The notes under the pieces were generated by a model. That model was not told where the DNA came from and searched no databases. It saw only the letters and a list, made by a program, of their open reading frames with translations. Below are positions 54,660 to 64,000 of a DNA stretch of 64,000 bases, piece by piece (position 1 is the first letter of the stretch; each line of letters opens with the position of its first letter). Both the position numbers and the translations under genes were made by a program. Origin of the DNA: Molossus alvarezi (Eukaryota; Chordata; Mammalia; Chiroptera; Molossidae); NCBI GenBank assembly GCA_037176705.1, contig CM073895.1, forward strand, positions 868,001 through 932,000, in the 5' to 3' direction.

Positions 54660-54848
54660 ATGGCTGGTGTAGCTCTGTGGATTGAGTGGCATCCCATGGA
54701 CTGAGAGGTCCTGGTTCAATTCCCGGTCAGGGCACATGCCCAGGTTTCGGGCTTACTCCCCAGTGGGGGGAGTGCAGGAGGCAGCCAGTCGATGTTTCTC
54801 TCTCACATCGATGTTTCTCTCTCCAAAAAAAAAAAAAAAAATCAATTA
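54660..54848 (+). mobile_element. Short-type SINE
   Basis: ATGGCTGGTGTAGCTCTGTG head and an A17 tail (54825-54841). Weak flanking AACTTTG repeat. Confidence 0.93.
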
Positions 54849-55524
54849 AAAAGAAGGAACTTTGCCATCAAGCACAAGAGTGACAACTGAGTACCAGTCA
54901 CGATTTGGGGGAAAGAACTAACACAGCCAGGGAAATGCATTAACATGGAAGAGTGTATGAAAACAGCAAGATGCTCAGGACACTTCAGGCCCAACTCCTC
55001 TCTACAGCTTCGATAATTCCCTTCTAGAACCACCTAAGTTTCCAGACTGGGAACACGCACCCAGAACCAGCATACCTGAGAGAGAGACTGGCATTTTAGA
55101 ACACCACAGACAGAGTGAGACCCCAAAAGCTCCCAGGCGGAGAAACTGGTGATACACAAAGGATGGAGCACAGCAGGGGCCTTTCTGACAGAGCGCCATC
55201 CACATGGAACTAGTTCCGAAAAGGAAGTCTATACTCAACACTATCGAGTCTAAGGTCAGCATGAAGGCACAGAAAGTCTGGAAAGCTACTAGAGGATAAT
55301 TTCCCTCAAAAGGGGGGGAATGAGGAAGACACCACACCTGGGACTCAGGAGACACGGGTTCCTTCTCTGACCTTTCCTAGTTCTTATGTGGGCTCCTCAT
55401 TCCGAGTCCAAGTTGGTGTCGATGTCCTGAAACAACACCAGTGTCCCAGCAGAGCTCACACCAGGAAGGGCTGGTCAGAGCCCTGGGCTGTCAGGCAAGC
55501 TCCAAGCCAGCGATTCGCTCGGAG

Positions 55525-55968
55525 CAGATGATTTTCAGGAGGTGCGCCAGTCATTTTAGAAACATGTGATACCTACTTAGCCAGGGGCGCCAACCTCCTT
55601 TCCCTTAGAACGTCTAATAAACAAATGACAACAGCCAACACAATAGCCGTCCAGTGTCAATGTCCTGTCTTGAACCATAATTATATAGATCTCATTAGCT
55701 GCATATTATTGGTCATGTTGCATAATAAGGTTGCATCTGATTGATGAATTCTTGCTACCAAAAGTCCTTACAAAGTACAGGCACCTAATTTTTTAAAAAG
55801 TCACTTAGGAGCAAAAAGTGTAGGTAAATACTTTTTATTGGTACAGTAAATTAATAGAAATTAAATGTATTTTTTTTTAGTCAGATCAGCAAAAACTATC
55901 TTTTTTGGTGTGCTGCAGAATTTTAGTAATTAATTTATGTGCGCCATAAAAAAGACTGAACATCGCTG
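55525..55968 (-). mobile_element. hAT-like non-autonomous DNA transposon
   Basis: A 444-base block starts with CAGATGATTTTC and ends with GAACATCGCTG, imperfect inverted ends of the CAG..CTG kind. It contains GTGTGCTGCAGAATTTTAG near the right end and GGTGCGCCAGTCATTTTAG near the left, which pair as imperfect inverted sequence. The wording fits mammalian hAT elements whose ends resemble ATGGCACAC. The precise family name is unsure and the target duplication is not convincing. Confidence 0.5.
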
Positions 55969-56070
55969 CACTCAGCACTGTCTCGCAACAATTTAATAAG
56001 CCTAAGGAGTACAGTCATTCTATTAGGGATTACTGAACTGACATATTCTAAGCCACTAAACTAGACTTTA

Positions 56071-56286
56071 TTTATTTATTTTTTATCCTCACCCAAGGAC
56101 ATTTTTCCATTTTCTGCTCAGAGTGGGAGGGAGAGAGAGAAACATCGATGTGAAAGGGACACATCGAGTGGCTGCCACCCGCACGACCAAACTGCAACCA
56201 AGGTACATGCCCTTAGCAGGAACCGAACCTGGGTCTCTCTGGACCACAGGCCGACGCTCTAACCGCTGAGCCAAACCAGCCAGGGC
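56071..56286 (-). mobile_element. Long-type VES SINE, internally deleted
   Basis: Perfect target duplication CTAAACTAGACTTTA at 56056-56070 and 56287-56301. About 30 bases of the body are lost after GCACGACCAAACTG. Confidence 0.97.
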
Positions 56287-56344
56287 CTAAACTAGACTTT
56301 AAAAGTACAGCTGAAAAAAGGTATAGCTGAAATTACTTTTAATC

Positions 56345-56500
56345 AGCAAGGAAGTTTATCAAGTACTTATTATATGCCAGGTGTTATGCTGCTAAGTACT
56401 TTATATCCATCACTCACTTAATTCCTCAGTAACCCAATCAAGTAAGCACTGTTCCCACCCCTGTAATTGTAACTGTGAAATCAGAGACCCCGGAGCAAAG
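56345..56500 (+). mobile_element. MIR-like SINE
   Basis: TATTATATGCCAGGTGTTAT, TTTATATCCATCACTCACTT and CTCAGTAACCC correspond to the MIR body, diverged. Confidence 0.6.
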
Positions 56501-56857
56501 AAAGGCTGGCCATCAGCTCGGAGCTTCTCCCCTTGGTGGGTGTGCAGCCTGCGGTCTGCACTAACACCACACTTACTCTCTTTTTAAATAAATGAATCTG
56601 TGTAAACTTTTTAAAAAGAAAGAAAATCAGATAAAAAACGTAAGGTTTGTCCCTTTGCTCACACGCCTTCCCCCCTGCTCCGATGCGCTCTGCCAGGAAG
56701 TCTCGCTCGCCCTCAGACAGATGCACTGTCCTGGCTGCCCTCCCCCAGCTCTCCAGGCTCCCTCCCGTTCTCTGGACCACTTCTGTTTTCCCATCCCGCC
56801 AGGCTGGAGGGAGGATTGAGCCTCATCTTCATCCCTGCTCGCTCTGTGCACTGTTTT

Positions 56858-57111
56858 TTTTATTTATTTATTTTATCCTCACCCGAGGATATTTTTGCAT
56901 TTATCTTCAGATAGAGCAGGAGGGGGAGAGGGGGGAAGAGAGAGAGAGAGAAACGTCAATGTCAGAGAGACATCGACTGGCTGCCACCCACACAGCCCCG
57001 TTGGGGCCTGGGGACAAACTGCAACCAAGGTACATGCCCTTAGCGGGAATCGAACCCGGGACTCTGGTCTGCGGACTGACGCTCTAACCGTTGAGCCAAA
57101 CTGGCCAAGGC
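56858..57111 (-). mobile_element. Long-type VES SINE
   Basis: Flanked by TGTGCACTGTTTTTT and TGTACACTGTTTTTT. Confidence 0.95.
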
Positions 57112-57599
57112 TGTACACTGTTTTTTGATGGAGGCAAGGGGAACAGTGATTGGGGAGGCATCTGCTCAGCTCTAGAGCGGCCTTTCTAAGAGCTGCCCCC
57201 ACATTCCTCCTCCAAAGCCCATCATGGCCCCAGCAGCATGTTCACACCACACCACCCTGCCTCTCCACTCTCCCGGGCACAGCTGACCACACCAGGAACA
57301 GGTACCCAGCTCAAGTCAGACCAAACAAACGCTATCCCCCAGGAACATGGAGACCGAGACCGTGCCCAGTGCAGTCTCTCCACGCCCAGAAAGGAAACGT
57401 GGAGCCGGAAGTTCGACCGCCACGTGCATAACTGGGCGGACAGCAGGAAGACGGGCCCAGAGAAGCAGGAAGGGCGCCGCTCCCTGCCGCCTGCCCTGGG
57501 CTCCCAGACCCCTCTACATTCCAGTCCTCGCAACTAATTCTTCTTGTTTTCTCTTCATCTCGAGCTCCAGGTGGTTTGTTTTCTGGCACCAGCTAAGTC

Positions 57600-57825
57600 T
57601 AATGAAGTTATCTTTACACAGACACAGCAGTGTGGTGACTACCAGAGGGAACGGGGGTAGGGAGGCAGGAGAAAGTAAATGGTGATGGAAGGAGACTCGA
57701 ATTGGGGTGGTGAACACACAATACAATATACAGTGTATTACAGAACTGTACACCTGAAACCTATGCCATTTTAATAACCAATGTCACCCCAACAAATTCA
57801 ATAAAAATGTCTTTAAAAAGAAATC
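57600..57825 (+). mobile_element. L1 3'UTR end
   Basis: Contains GTGGTGACTACCAGAGGGAA and GAACTGTACACCTGAAACC, ending in CACCCCAACAAATTCAATAA with A-rich tail. A young SINE is inserted in its tail. Confidence 0.85.
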
Positions 57826-57829
57826 AACA

Positions 57830-58080
57830 GCCCTGGCCGGTTTGGCTCAGCAGTTGGAGCGTCGGCCTGCGGTCCAGAGAGACCCGGGTTCGGTTCCCGC
57901 TAAGGGCATGTACCTCGGTTGCAGTTTGTCCCCGGCCCTGGTTGGTCGTGCGGGTGACAGCCACTCGATGTGTCCCTTCACATCAATGTTTCTCTCTCTC
58001 TCTCTTCCTCTCTCTCTCTCCCGCTCTATCTGAACAAAAAAAAAAAGGAGAAATGTCCTTGGGTGAGGATAAAAAAAAAA
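57830..58080 (+). mobile_element. Long-type VES SINE (young)
   Basis: Inserted in the tail of an L1; flanks share AAAGAAATCAACA. Head nearly identical to the copies at 14222 and 59534. Confidence 0.96.
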
Positions 58081-58895
58081 GAAAGAAATCAACAGTGTAC
58101 CATTCTGACACCAGCACCAAGCACCACATGCCCACAAGCCCTCCTGAGGAGCTTATGAGTAAGTGTGTGACCTCCTCACTTCGGGCTTCACAGGTGGTCT
58201 CTGTGAGGCAGCGCCAAGGCCCTCCCTACCTGTCCTCTCCTCCAAGCTTGAGCCCTCGGCCTCCAATGGCACACACGGCGTCTCCCACCTGATGGCTTCC
58301 CCCCCTGGGTGATGCAACAGCAAAACCTCAGCCCTTCCCTGATCTGACCCAGGTCAGCCACAGCGGACACACCTCATCACTTCCTCCTCCTCAGCCCGGC
58401 TCCGACTGGCGAGGGGACTTCATTCCTTTCTCGTCTTCCCATCTCCTGTGAGTCCCTGCCCCAGACTGCATCCCAGTTCCTAGTCCTAACACAGCGGTGC
58501 CCTACAGGCTCATCCCCCCATCTCCTGTGAGTCCCCGTCCTGGACTGCACCCCAGTCCCTAGTCCTGACATGGAGATGCCCTAGAGTCCGGACATGGCAG
58601 TGCCCTATTGCACTTAGAGGCCCTTCCTCCCCAAACCCACTAGCGGTCTCTTCACCAAGAGCAGACTCAAAGAGCCCCTTCACACCACACTGCCCCCTCC
58701 ATCTTACCCACCCCCACCCTTTGCCCTGCACCCCTCTGCCTCCACTTCCTTCCAGCTGTCCACATCTGCCTAGCTATCTCTCTCCCTCTTGCCCCATCTT
58801 ATACATCACTACCTGACTTATCTTTCTGAACAACAGTTCTGACATCTGACACCTCCGCTCACATCCTGAAATACCCCTGCAGCAAAAACCCAACC

Positions 58896-59068
58896 AGGCC
58901 CAGCAGGTGTGGCTCAGTGGTTGAGCGTTGACCCATGCACCAAGAGGTCATGGGCCCAATCCCCAGTGTGGGGCATGCAGGAGGAGGACAATCGATGTTC
59001 TCTCTCATCGATGTGTCTATCTCTCTCTCCCTCTCCCTTCCTCTCTTTAAAATCAATAAAGAAAGAAA
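58896..59068 (+). mobile_element. Short-type SINE
   Basis: Head GGCCCAGCAGGTGTGGCTCA; lacks about 30 bases of the B box region. Confidence 0.92.
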
Positions 59069-59317
59069 ACAAAGAACCAAACTGGCCTAGTTTAAAGCCC
59101 ATCTACCTTCCCCACTTCATTCCCAGGACTCTAAGTCTGAGGAAGAACAAACATACACATTCACACCCTCTCACACACACACCAACAAACACTTTCTCCA
59201 AGTGACTTGGGTACCCTCTGCCAGATTTGGCCCAAGACCCTGACCGCTGGTGTCTCTTAAGACAGAAATCCTAGAAACACAAATGCGTTTTTGCCTTAAA
59301 GAATTAAAGACAATTGT

Positions 59318-59533
59318 AGCCCTGGCCAGTTGCTCAGTGGTTAGAGCATCAGCCTGCAGACCAGAGAGGCCCGGGTTCCGTTCCCGCTAAGGGCACGTAC
59401 CTCGGTTGCAGTTTGTCCCCAGCCCCAGTTGGGATTGTGTGGGTGGCAGCCACTCAATGTGTCTCTATCACATCGATGTTTCTCTCTCTCTCTCTCTCCC
59501 TCCCGCTCTATCTGAAGATAAAATGCAAAAATG
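59318..59533 (+). mobile_element. VES SINE, split copy, left part
   Basis: Ends at ATAAAATGCAAAAATG (59518-59533), where another SINE is inserted; the last 25 bases resume at 59816. Confidence 0.93.
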
Positions 59534-59799
59534 GCCCTGGCCAGTTTGGCTCAGCGGTTAGAGCGTCGACCTGCGGTCTGGAGAGACCCGGGTTCAGTTC
59601 CCGCTAAGGGCACGTACTTCGGTTGCAGTTTGTCCCCGGCCCTGGTTGGTCGTGCGGGTGGCAGCCACTCGATGTGTCCCTTTCACGTCGATGTTTCTCT
59701 CTCTCTCCCCCTTCCTCTCCCTCCCTCCCACTCTATCTGTACAAAAAATGGAAAAATACCCTCGGGTGAGGATAAAAAAAATAAATAAATAAAAATAAA
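59534..59799 (+). mobile_element. Long-type VES SINE (young) inside another SINE
   Basis: Perfect 16-base duplication of the host SINE, ATAAAATGCAAAAATG, at 59518-59533 and 59800-59815. Confidence 0.97.
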
Positions 59800-59815
59800 A
59801 TAAAATGCAAAAATG

Positions 59816-59838
59816 TCCTCTGGTGATTTAAAAAAAAG
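59816..59838 (+). mobile_element. VES SINE, split copy, right end
   Basis: TCCTCTGGTGATTT and an A-run complete the interrupted element. Confidence 0.85.
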
Positions 59839-60234
59839 ACAATTATAAAAAGTAAATATTCTCCCACAGTCAAGAGAAACTTACAAACTGAAGACGTGAG
59901 TATCCTATTTCCTGTAAAAACTCAGAACACAGAAGGCTCTGAACTGGAAGCGTTTCCACAACCCCACTTACAAGGTCTGTGGTTCACAACGGGAACTGGA
60001 AAGAACGAGAGCAGCAGAGACTGCCTGAGTCTATTGGAATTACCCAGAGCTCTTCCCCACGAAGCTCAGAAATCTGTGTGGACGCCGTGGGCCCTGCTAG
60101 AAAAGCCCATGGGGCCAAAGGAGCCAGACCGAACTGAGCAGGGGCACACAGGGCCCACGCAGCAGCTCTGCAACAGGACACGAGTTTCCAATGGCTGAGA
60201 AAGCACGTAGCAGAATGGCCTGGACGCCGGGGCT

Positions 60235-60370
60235 CGCACTCGACAAGCATGTACATGCGTACAGCCTCCAGGACGTGCCAGGCACTGGCAAGGGCTCCAC
60301 AGGCAACAAGACATGACTCTGACTCCTGTGGGCAGGGAATGTGCTTTCCAGTCAGGAAGCAAAAGCACTT
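60235..60370 (+). mobile_element. L2-like fragment
   Basis: GTGCCAGGCACTGGCAAGGG, CAACAAGACATGACTCTGAC and GGAATGTGCTTTCCAGTCAG have the order of an L2 3' end. Confidence 0.45.
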
Positions 60371-60665
60371 AATTCTGATATGCCAGGTGCCGTCCAGCAT
60401 CAAGGAAAATGGAACTGGGTGAGGTTCGGCAGGGGGATGATGACAGGGTCTTTCACAACAGGCGCAGAGCAGACATGGTGACACCACGCAGCCCTGAGGA
60501 CAGGGACAAAAGGTGCAAAGTCTGTGGAACGCTGACTTGTTCTTGCTACTTAGTTTCTTATCCGCTTCAACTGTACATTGATAGACACTGCCACTCCTTA
60601 CTCTGGGCAGGACAGGAAGCTGGCAACTAACTTTATTTTCTCCATCGCAGGATGTCTGGTTTTAT

Positions 60666-60861
60666 GGCCCAGCCAAGGACATGACCTGGGTTGCAGATTC
60701 AATTCCCTGCCCTGGTCCGGGACGTGCAGGAGGCAGCCAAAAGAAGTGTCTCTCTCATGTCAATGTTTCTCTCTCTCTCTCTTCCTCCCACCCCCACTCT
60801 ATCTGATGATAAATGGAAAAAAAAAAAATCCTTGGGTGAGGCTTTAAAAAAAAAAAAAAAA
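60666..60861 (+). mobile_element. VES SINE, head-deleted
   Basis: Keeps GGACATGACCTGGGTTGCAG and the tail, but only a trace of the head (GGCCCAGCCA). Confidence 0.88.
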
Positions 60862-61709
60862 GGAAGGTCAGGTTACACGGACAACATATTCTGATTTTCA
60901 ATCACTTCACATATTTTCACTGGATAAGCTCACTGTCTAATTATCTGTCTCAAAGTCCTGTTTGCCAATGAAAAACCTTAAAGAAAAAAATAAATTTGAT
61001 ATTAACAACTGCATCTTTTGGTTAATGGTTAATTCTAGAAACGAAAATTAAAATGACTCCTGATTTCTCCAACACCCCCTTCCCAAAAAAAAAAAAAAAT
61101 TTTAACTAGTCAAGTCTCTTCTGTTTGCCAAGACAAACGCCTGGAAGTGGAGAGATCTGGCAGATCGAAGGACAGAGGTGGAAAGAGATCTGATAAATCC
61201 AAAGACAGAAGTGGAGAGAGCTGACAGCTGCCAAGGACGAGAAGCACATAGGTCCTAGTGGATATGCAACTGGAAATGAGGAAAATGGAAACAGGCACCA
61301 GAACCCAGCCAGAGGTCGCTCTATTTTCCTGGATGCACTTTCTCCATGCTTCTAACACCCTCTCTTAATAAAACCACCCACAACCCCACACCCTAGCTAT
61401 AACCCAATGCCAGCTGTGACTCTTTCTGGGAAGAGTCCTCCACACCAGCTCACTGGCTTGCTGTCCTCAGGCCAGGCGGCCCATTCGCTGTGGCACAGGA
61501 GAGGAGAGACTATGGGTGAGGTCCTGCCACAGGGACTATGGGGAGACTCCCTAGAAGGAAAGGGTAGGCCAAGCAATGGCTGGTATCTTTAATATAGTAA
61601 CAAACTTCTCCCTTTAAAGTTCCATAAGCATTTATCTCTTCACTGTGGCACCATTTAACTATCTGATAAGGATGAGTCATAGAATGTCATATACAAATCC
61701 AAATAGATA

Positions 61710-61925
61710 CAGTTGACCCTTGAACAACACAGGTTTGAACTACATGGGTCCACTTACACGTGGCTTTTCCCTAACTGACCCATGCAGTGCAAATCCATGT
61801 TGTTCAAGGGTCAGCACAGCCATGGGGAGCCTGGGTAAGTGGAGAACTGACTGTAGTTATATATGCATTTTCAACTTCACAGGAGGCTGACACCCCTAAG
61901 CCCCACGTTGTTCAAGGGTCAACTG
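61710..61925 (+). mobile_element. Tigger-like (pogo/Tc-mariner) element, internally deleted
   Basis: Ends CAGTTGACCCTTGAACAACA and TTGTTCAAGGGTCAACTG form a near-perfect inverted repeat, flanked by TA on both sides (61708-61709, 61926-61927). It matches the Tigger2 type of the human repeat set as I recall it. There is a third internal TTGTTCAAGGGTCA near 61800, suggesting an internal rearrangement. Confidence 0.8.
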
Positions 61926-62094
61926 TAAGCCGAGTAAAATGTATGATCAACAGACACAAGCATCTCCTTCTATTTTCCCCTTCTGAAGTATTCAGGGCTA
62001 TCAGCAGGGTCTCATCTGCTTACCGTGTCAAAGACAGAAGGAAGGGCCCTGGCCAGACTCAGAGGGTATCTGATAAAGGCAGTCTCTTGTTATT

Positions 62095-62349
62095 TATTTT
62101 TTTTTTAATAACTTTTTCTTTTCTTTTTTTTTTATATTTTGTTCAGATAGAGTGGGGGCGGGGGGAGAGAGAGAGAGAGAGAGAGAAACATCGATGTGAA
62201 AGGGACACATCAAGTGGTTGCCACCCTCACGACCCAACCAGGGCTGGGGACAAACTGCAACCAAGGTACGTGCCCTTAGCGGGAACCAAACCCGGGTCTC
62301 TCTGGACCGCAGGCCGATGCTCTAACCGCTGAGCCAAACCGGCCAGGGC
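62095..62349 (-). mobile_element. Long-type VES SINE
   Basis: Flanked by GCAGTCTCTTGTTATT at 62079-62094 and 62348-62363. Confidence 0.96.
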
Positions 62350-64000
62350 AGTCTCTTGTTATTTTGACAAATCATTTATGTTTTCAGTTCATCTGTCACA
62401 ACTGTCAAGAAAAACTTTCAGGCTACCTTCTAAAAGGCCGTTTTTAAGTAGAGCTTCCAAGATGATACATTTCCTTTTCCACAGAGGCACTGGTTTTTCA
62501 TGCACATCCTCAACCTCCCTTCTGGTGACAGACAGCACCGAAATGATAATCACACCTGGAGAGGGCAAGCTCCCTCCTTCAGCCTCACCCAGGCACTTCC
62601 AGTGGGTGAACCCCTTCTCGTGGCACACACCCCCAGGCTGCAGTGACTAGGACAGGACAGTGAGCCGTCAGAGCCCAGGCCCCACACCGCATGAGCCATG
62701 CCTGGACACTGCAGCAAACGCACAAAACACAAGATACTTTGAAGTTGGCACAGGCACAGAGAAACCAGGCAGATGACAGTTCCAACAGCAGGTGGCGCCA
62801 CACCCTTTCTCATGACATCACATCCTTCCAAAGCTGCGTTTTCAGTGGTTGCTTTGATTAAAAAAAAAAAAAAAAAAAAGACCACTGCACAGGAAACGAA
62901 GGTGGCGGTGCTAGGGTTCTAGTCTGAGAAGCTGCATGCACACACAACCCATTAGTTAACTACAGCAGCTTAGTTATAAATAAAATAAAAAGTTTCCTTC
63001 AATTTATGGGTATTACTTTTTCAAATGGTTACTAAGTTCTCAGGACATAAATACTGAAGTTGTTTGGACTCAGACTTGGGTATTTATTTTCGTCTAGAAC
63101 AGTGTGAAAATCCTAGGCACACTGAAGATGCCAGAACTGGGAACGGCTGCACTGAGCCCGAACTCTGGAAGGGGACAGGCAGAGCCAAAGCACAGAGGAG
63201 CAAGGAGGTAGCACTCACCAACCTACTGCACCCACAGAGCGTCACCTCTCAGTCCCCTGGCTTTAGGTGTGGTGGAAAACTGGACAATAAACTATAATTC
63301 ACCAAGAATAGGAACTGGTTTGCTCACCTGCGTGTTCCCAGAACAAACCCAAGACAACTCAGGCACTTCCCAGGAAGAGCAGCTCTGCATGGCCCTGAGG
63401 ACAGGGCCTCTGGGAGATCTGCGGTCCCTGGGGCGTGGGGAAGGCAGTAAGGGCAGGCTCCCAGTGGCTCACCGTGAGCAACTCCGCTGAAGCCAAGAGC
63501 TGGTGCAGCAGACAGGCAGGCGCAAAACTTGAGGGGCTCGGACTGGACCCTCGAAGGAGTGCAGAAAAGGTCCAGGACACATTTCTGTGGTATTCTCCCC
63601 AAAATGCACAGCCTAACTCTAGCCCCGAGGAAGCAAACAGACCGAAGGTGAGGGCATTTGCAAGGTGACCAGCCTGCACCTGCACCAGGTGAGGCACAAG
63701 AGCAGCTGCTCTGATTTAAGAACAAACGTGAGCCCTGAGTGCAGCATGCATTCCTGGACCCACGGACCCGGACGGGAGGGACAGCTGTGGGACAAGCGAC
63801 AGAATGCGGACAGAAAACAGCTCAGCATCAGTGTTATAAAAACATGCTATGCTCTCAGAAAGTGCACACTGAGGTGTTCAGTGGTAAAGAGGAAACAATG
63901 TGAATTTGCTTTAAAAGTGCCATGTGGGCATTATTACAGCAGCCTGGCACTCACATGCAGGATGGAGGAGAAAATGAACACCTTCTCTGCCACTCAGTGA

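Larger units (their letters stand above)
50403..64000 (-). other. GNB1: GNB1 intron 1 (part)
   Basis: At least 13.6 kb with no CpG island and no recognisable exon. It holds L1 fragments (51220-51780, 53640-53850, 57600-57820), an hAT-like element (55525-55968), a MIR, an L2-like piece, a Tigger-like element and about a dozen SINEs. Unique-looking blocks include 52300-53600, 58090-58890 and 62370-64000. Confidence 0.65.

Noticed and set aside
57842..58033. Recurrent 60-100 codon frames starting MAQRLERRPAVQRDPGS
   Set aside because: The same peptide appears at many SINE copies because the SINE head has an open frame. It is not a protein family.
62047..62058. GCCCTGGCCAG upstream of the SINE at 62095
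   Set aside because: Only 11 bases match a SINE head and nothing else follows; likely coincidence.

Overview
This window looks like nuclear DNA from a bat, most likely a yangochiropteran and probably a vespertilionid. The main reason is more than 60 tRNA-headed SINEs of the VES type, whose head reads like 'GCCCTGGCCGGTTTGGCTC' and whose tail reads 'GTCCTCGGGTGAGGAT'. Two hAT elements of the SPIN family, known in Myotis, also fit. There are no prokaryotic or viral genes. Almost all open reading frames of 60-200 codons here are chance frames in repeats or GC-rich DNA.

The window is dominated by one gene on the minus strand: GNB1, the G-protein beta-1 subunit. I could place its 3'UTR exon (about 6935-8583), all nine coding exons (10322-10437, 11504-11720, 12507-12708, 15732-15798, 26134-26296, 28260-28323, 32037-32143, 33696-33734, 38768-38867) and a probable 49-bp noncoding exon (50354-50402). 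The coding parts sum to exactly 1023 bases (340 residues plus stop), with GT-AG introns and matching phases throughout. The gene therefore looks intact and functional. Its promoter and first exon are not seen and should lie beyond 64000.

Left of GNB1, about 5 kb away, is a CpG island at about 1120-1900 with NRF1-like motifs, GC boxes and a good minus-strand splice donor. In mammals NADK lies just downstream of GNB1 on the same strand, so this is probably the NADK promoter and first noncoding exon. Bases 1-1595 would then be NADK intron 1. This assignment rests on synteny, not on coding sequence.

The rest is intronic or intergenic DNA shaped by waves of transposition: nested and target-sharing SINE insertions, old L1, L2, MIR and Tigger fragments, two SPIN copies, another hAT-like element, and a broken RPL35A retrocopy in GNB1 intron 11 sitting inside an L1 fragment. 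I found no evidence of a new biological system. The most notable items are the SPIN copy with its preserved 8-bp target duplication, repeated SINE insertion at one target (27.5-28 kb), a SINE with a doubled head (49.7-50 kb), inverted SINE pairs in the GNB1 pre-mRNA, and homopolymer G/C tracts in an intron and the 3'UTR.
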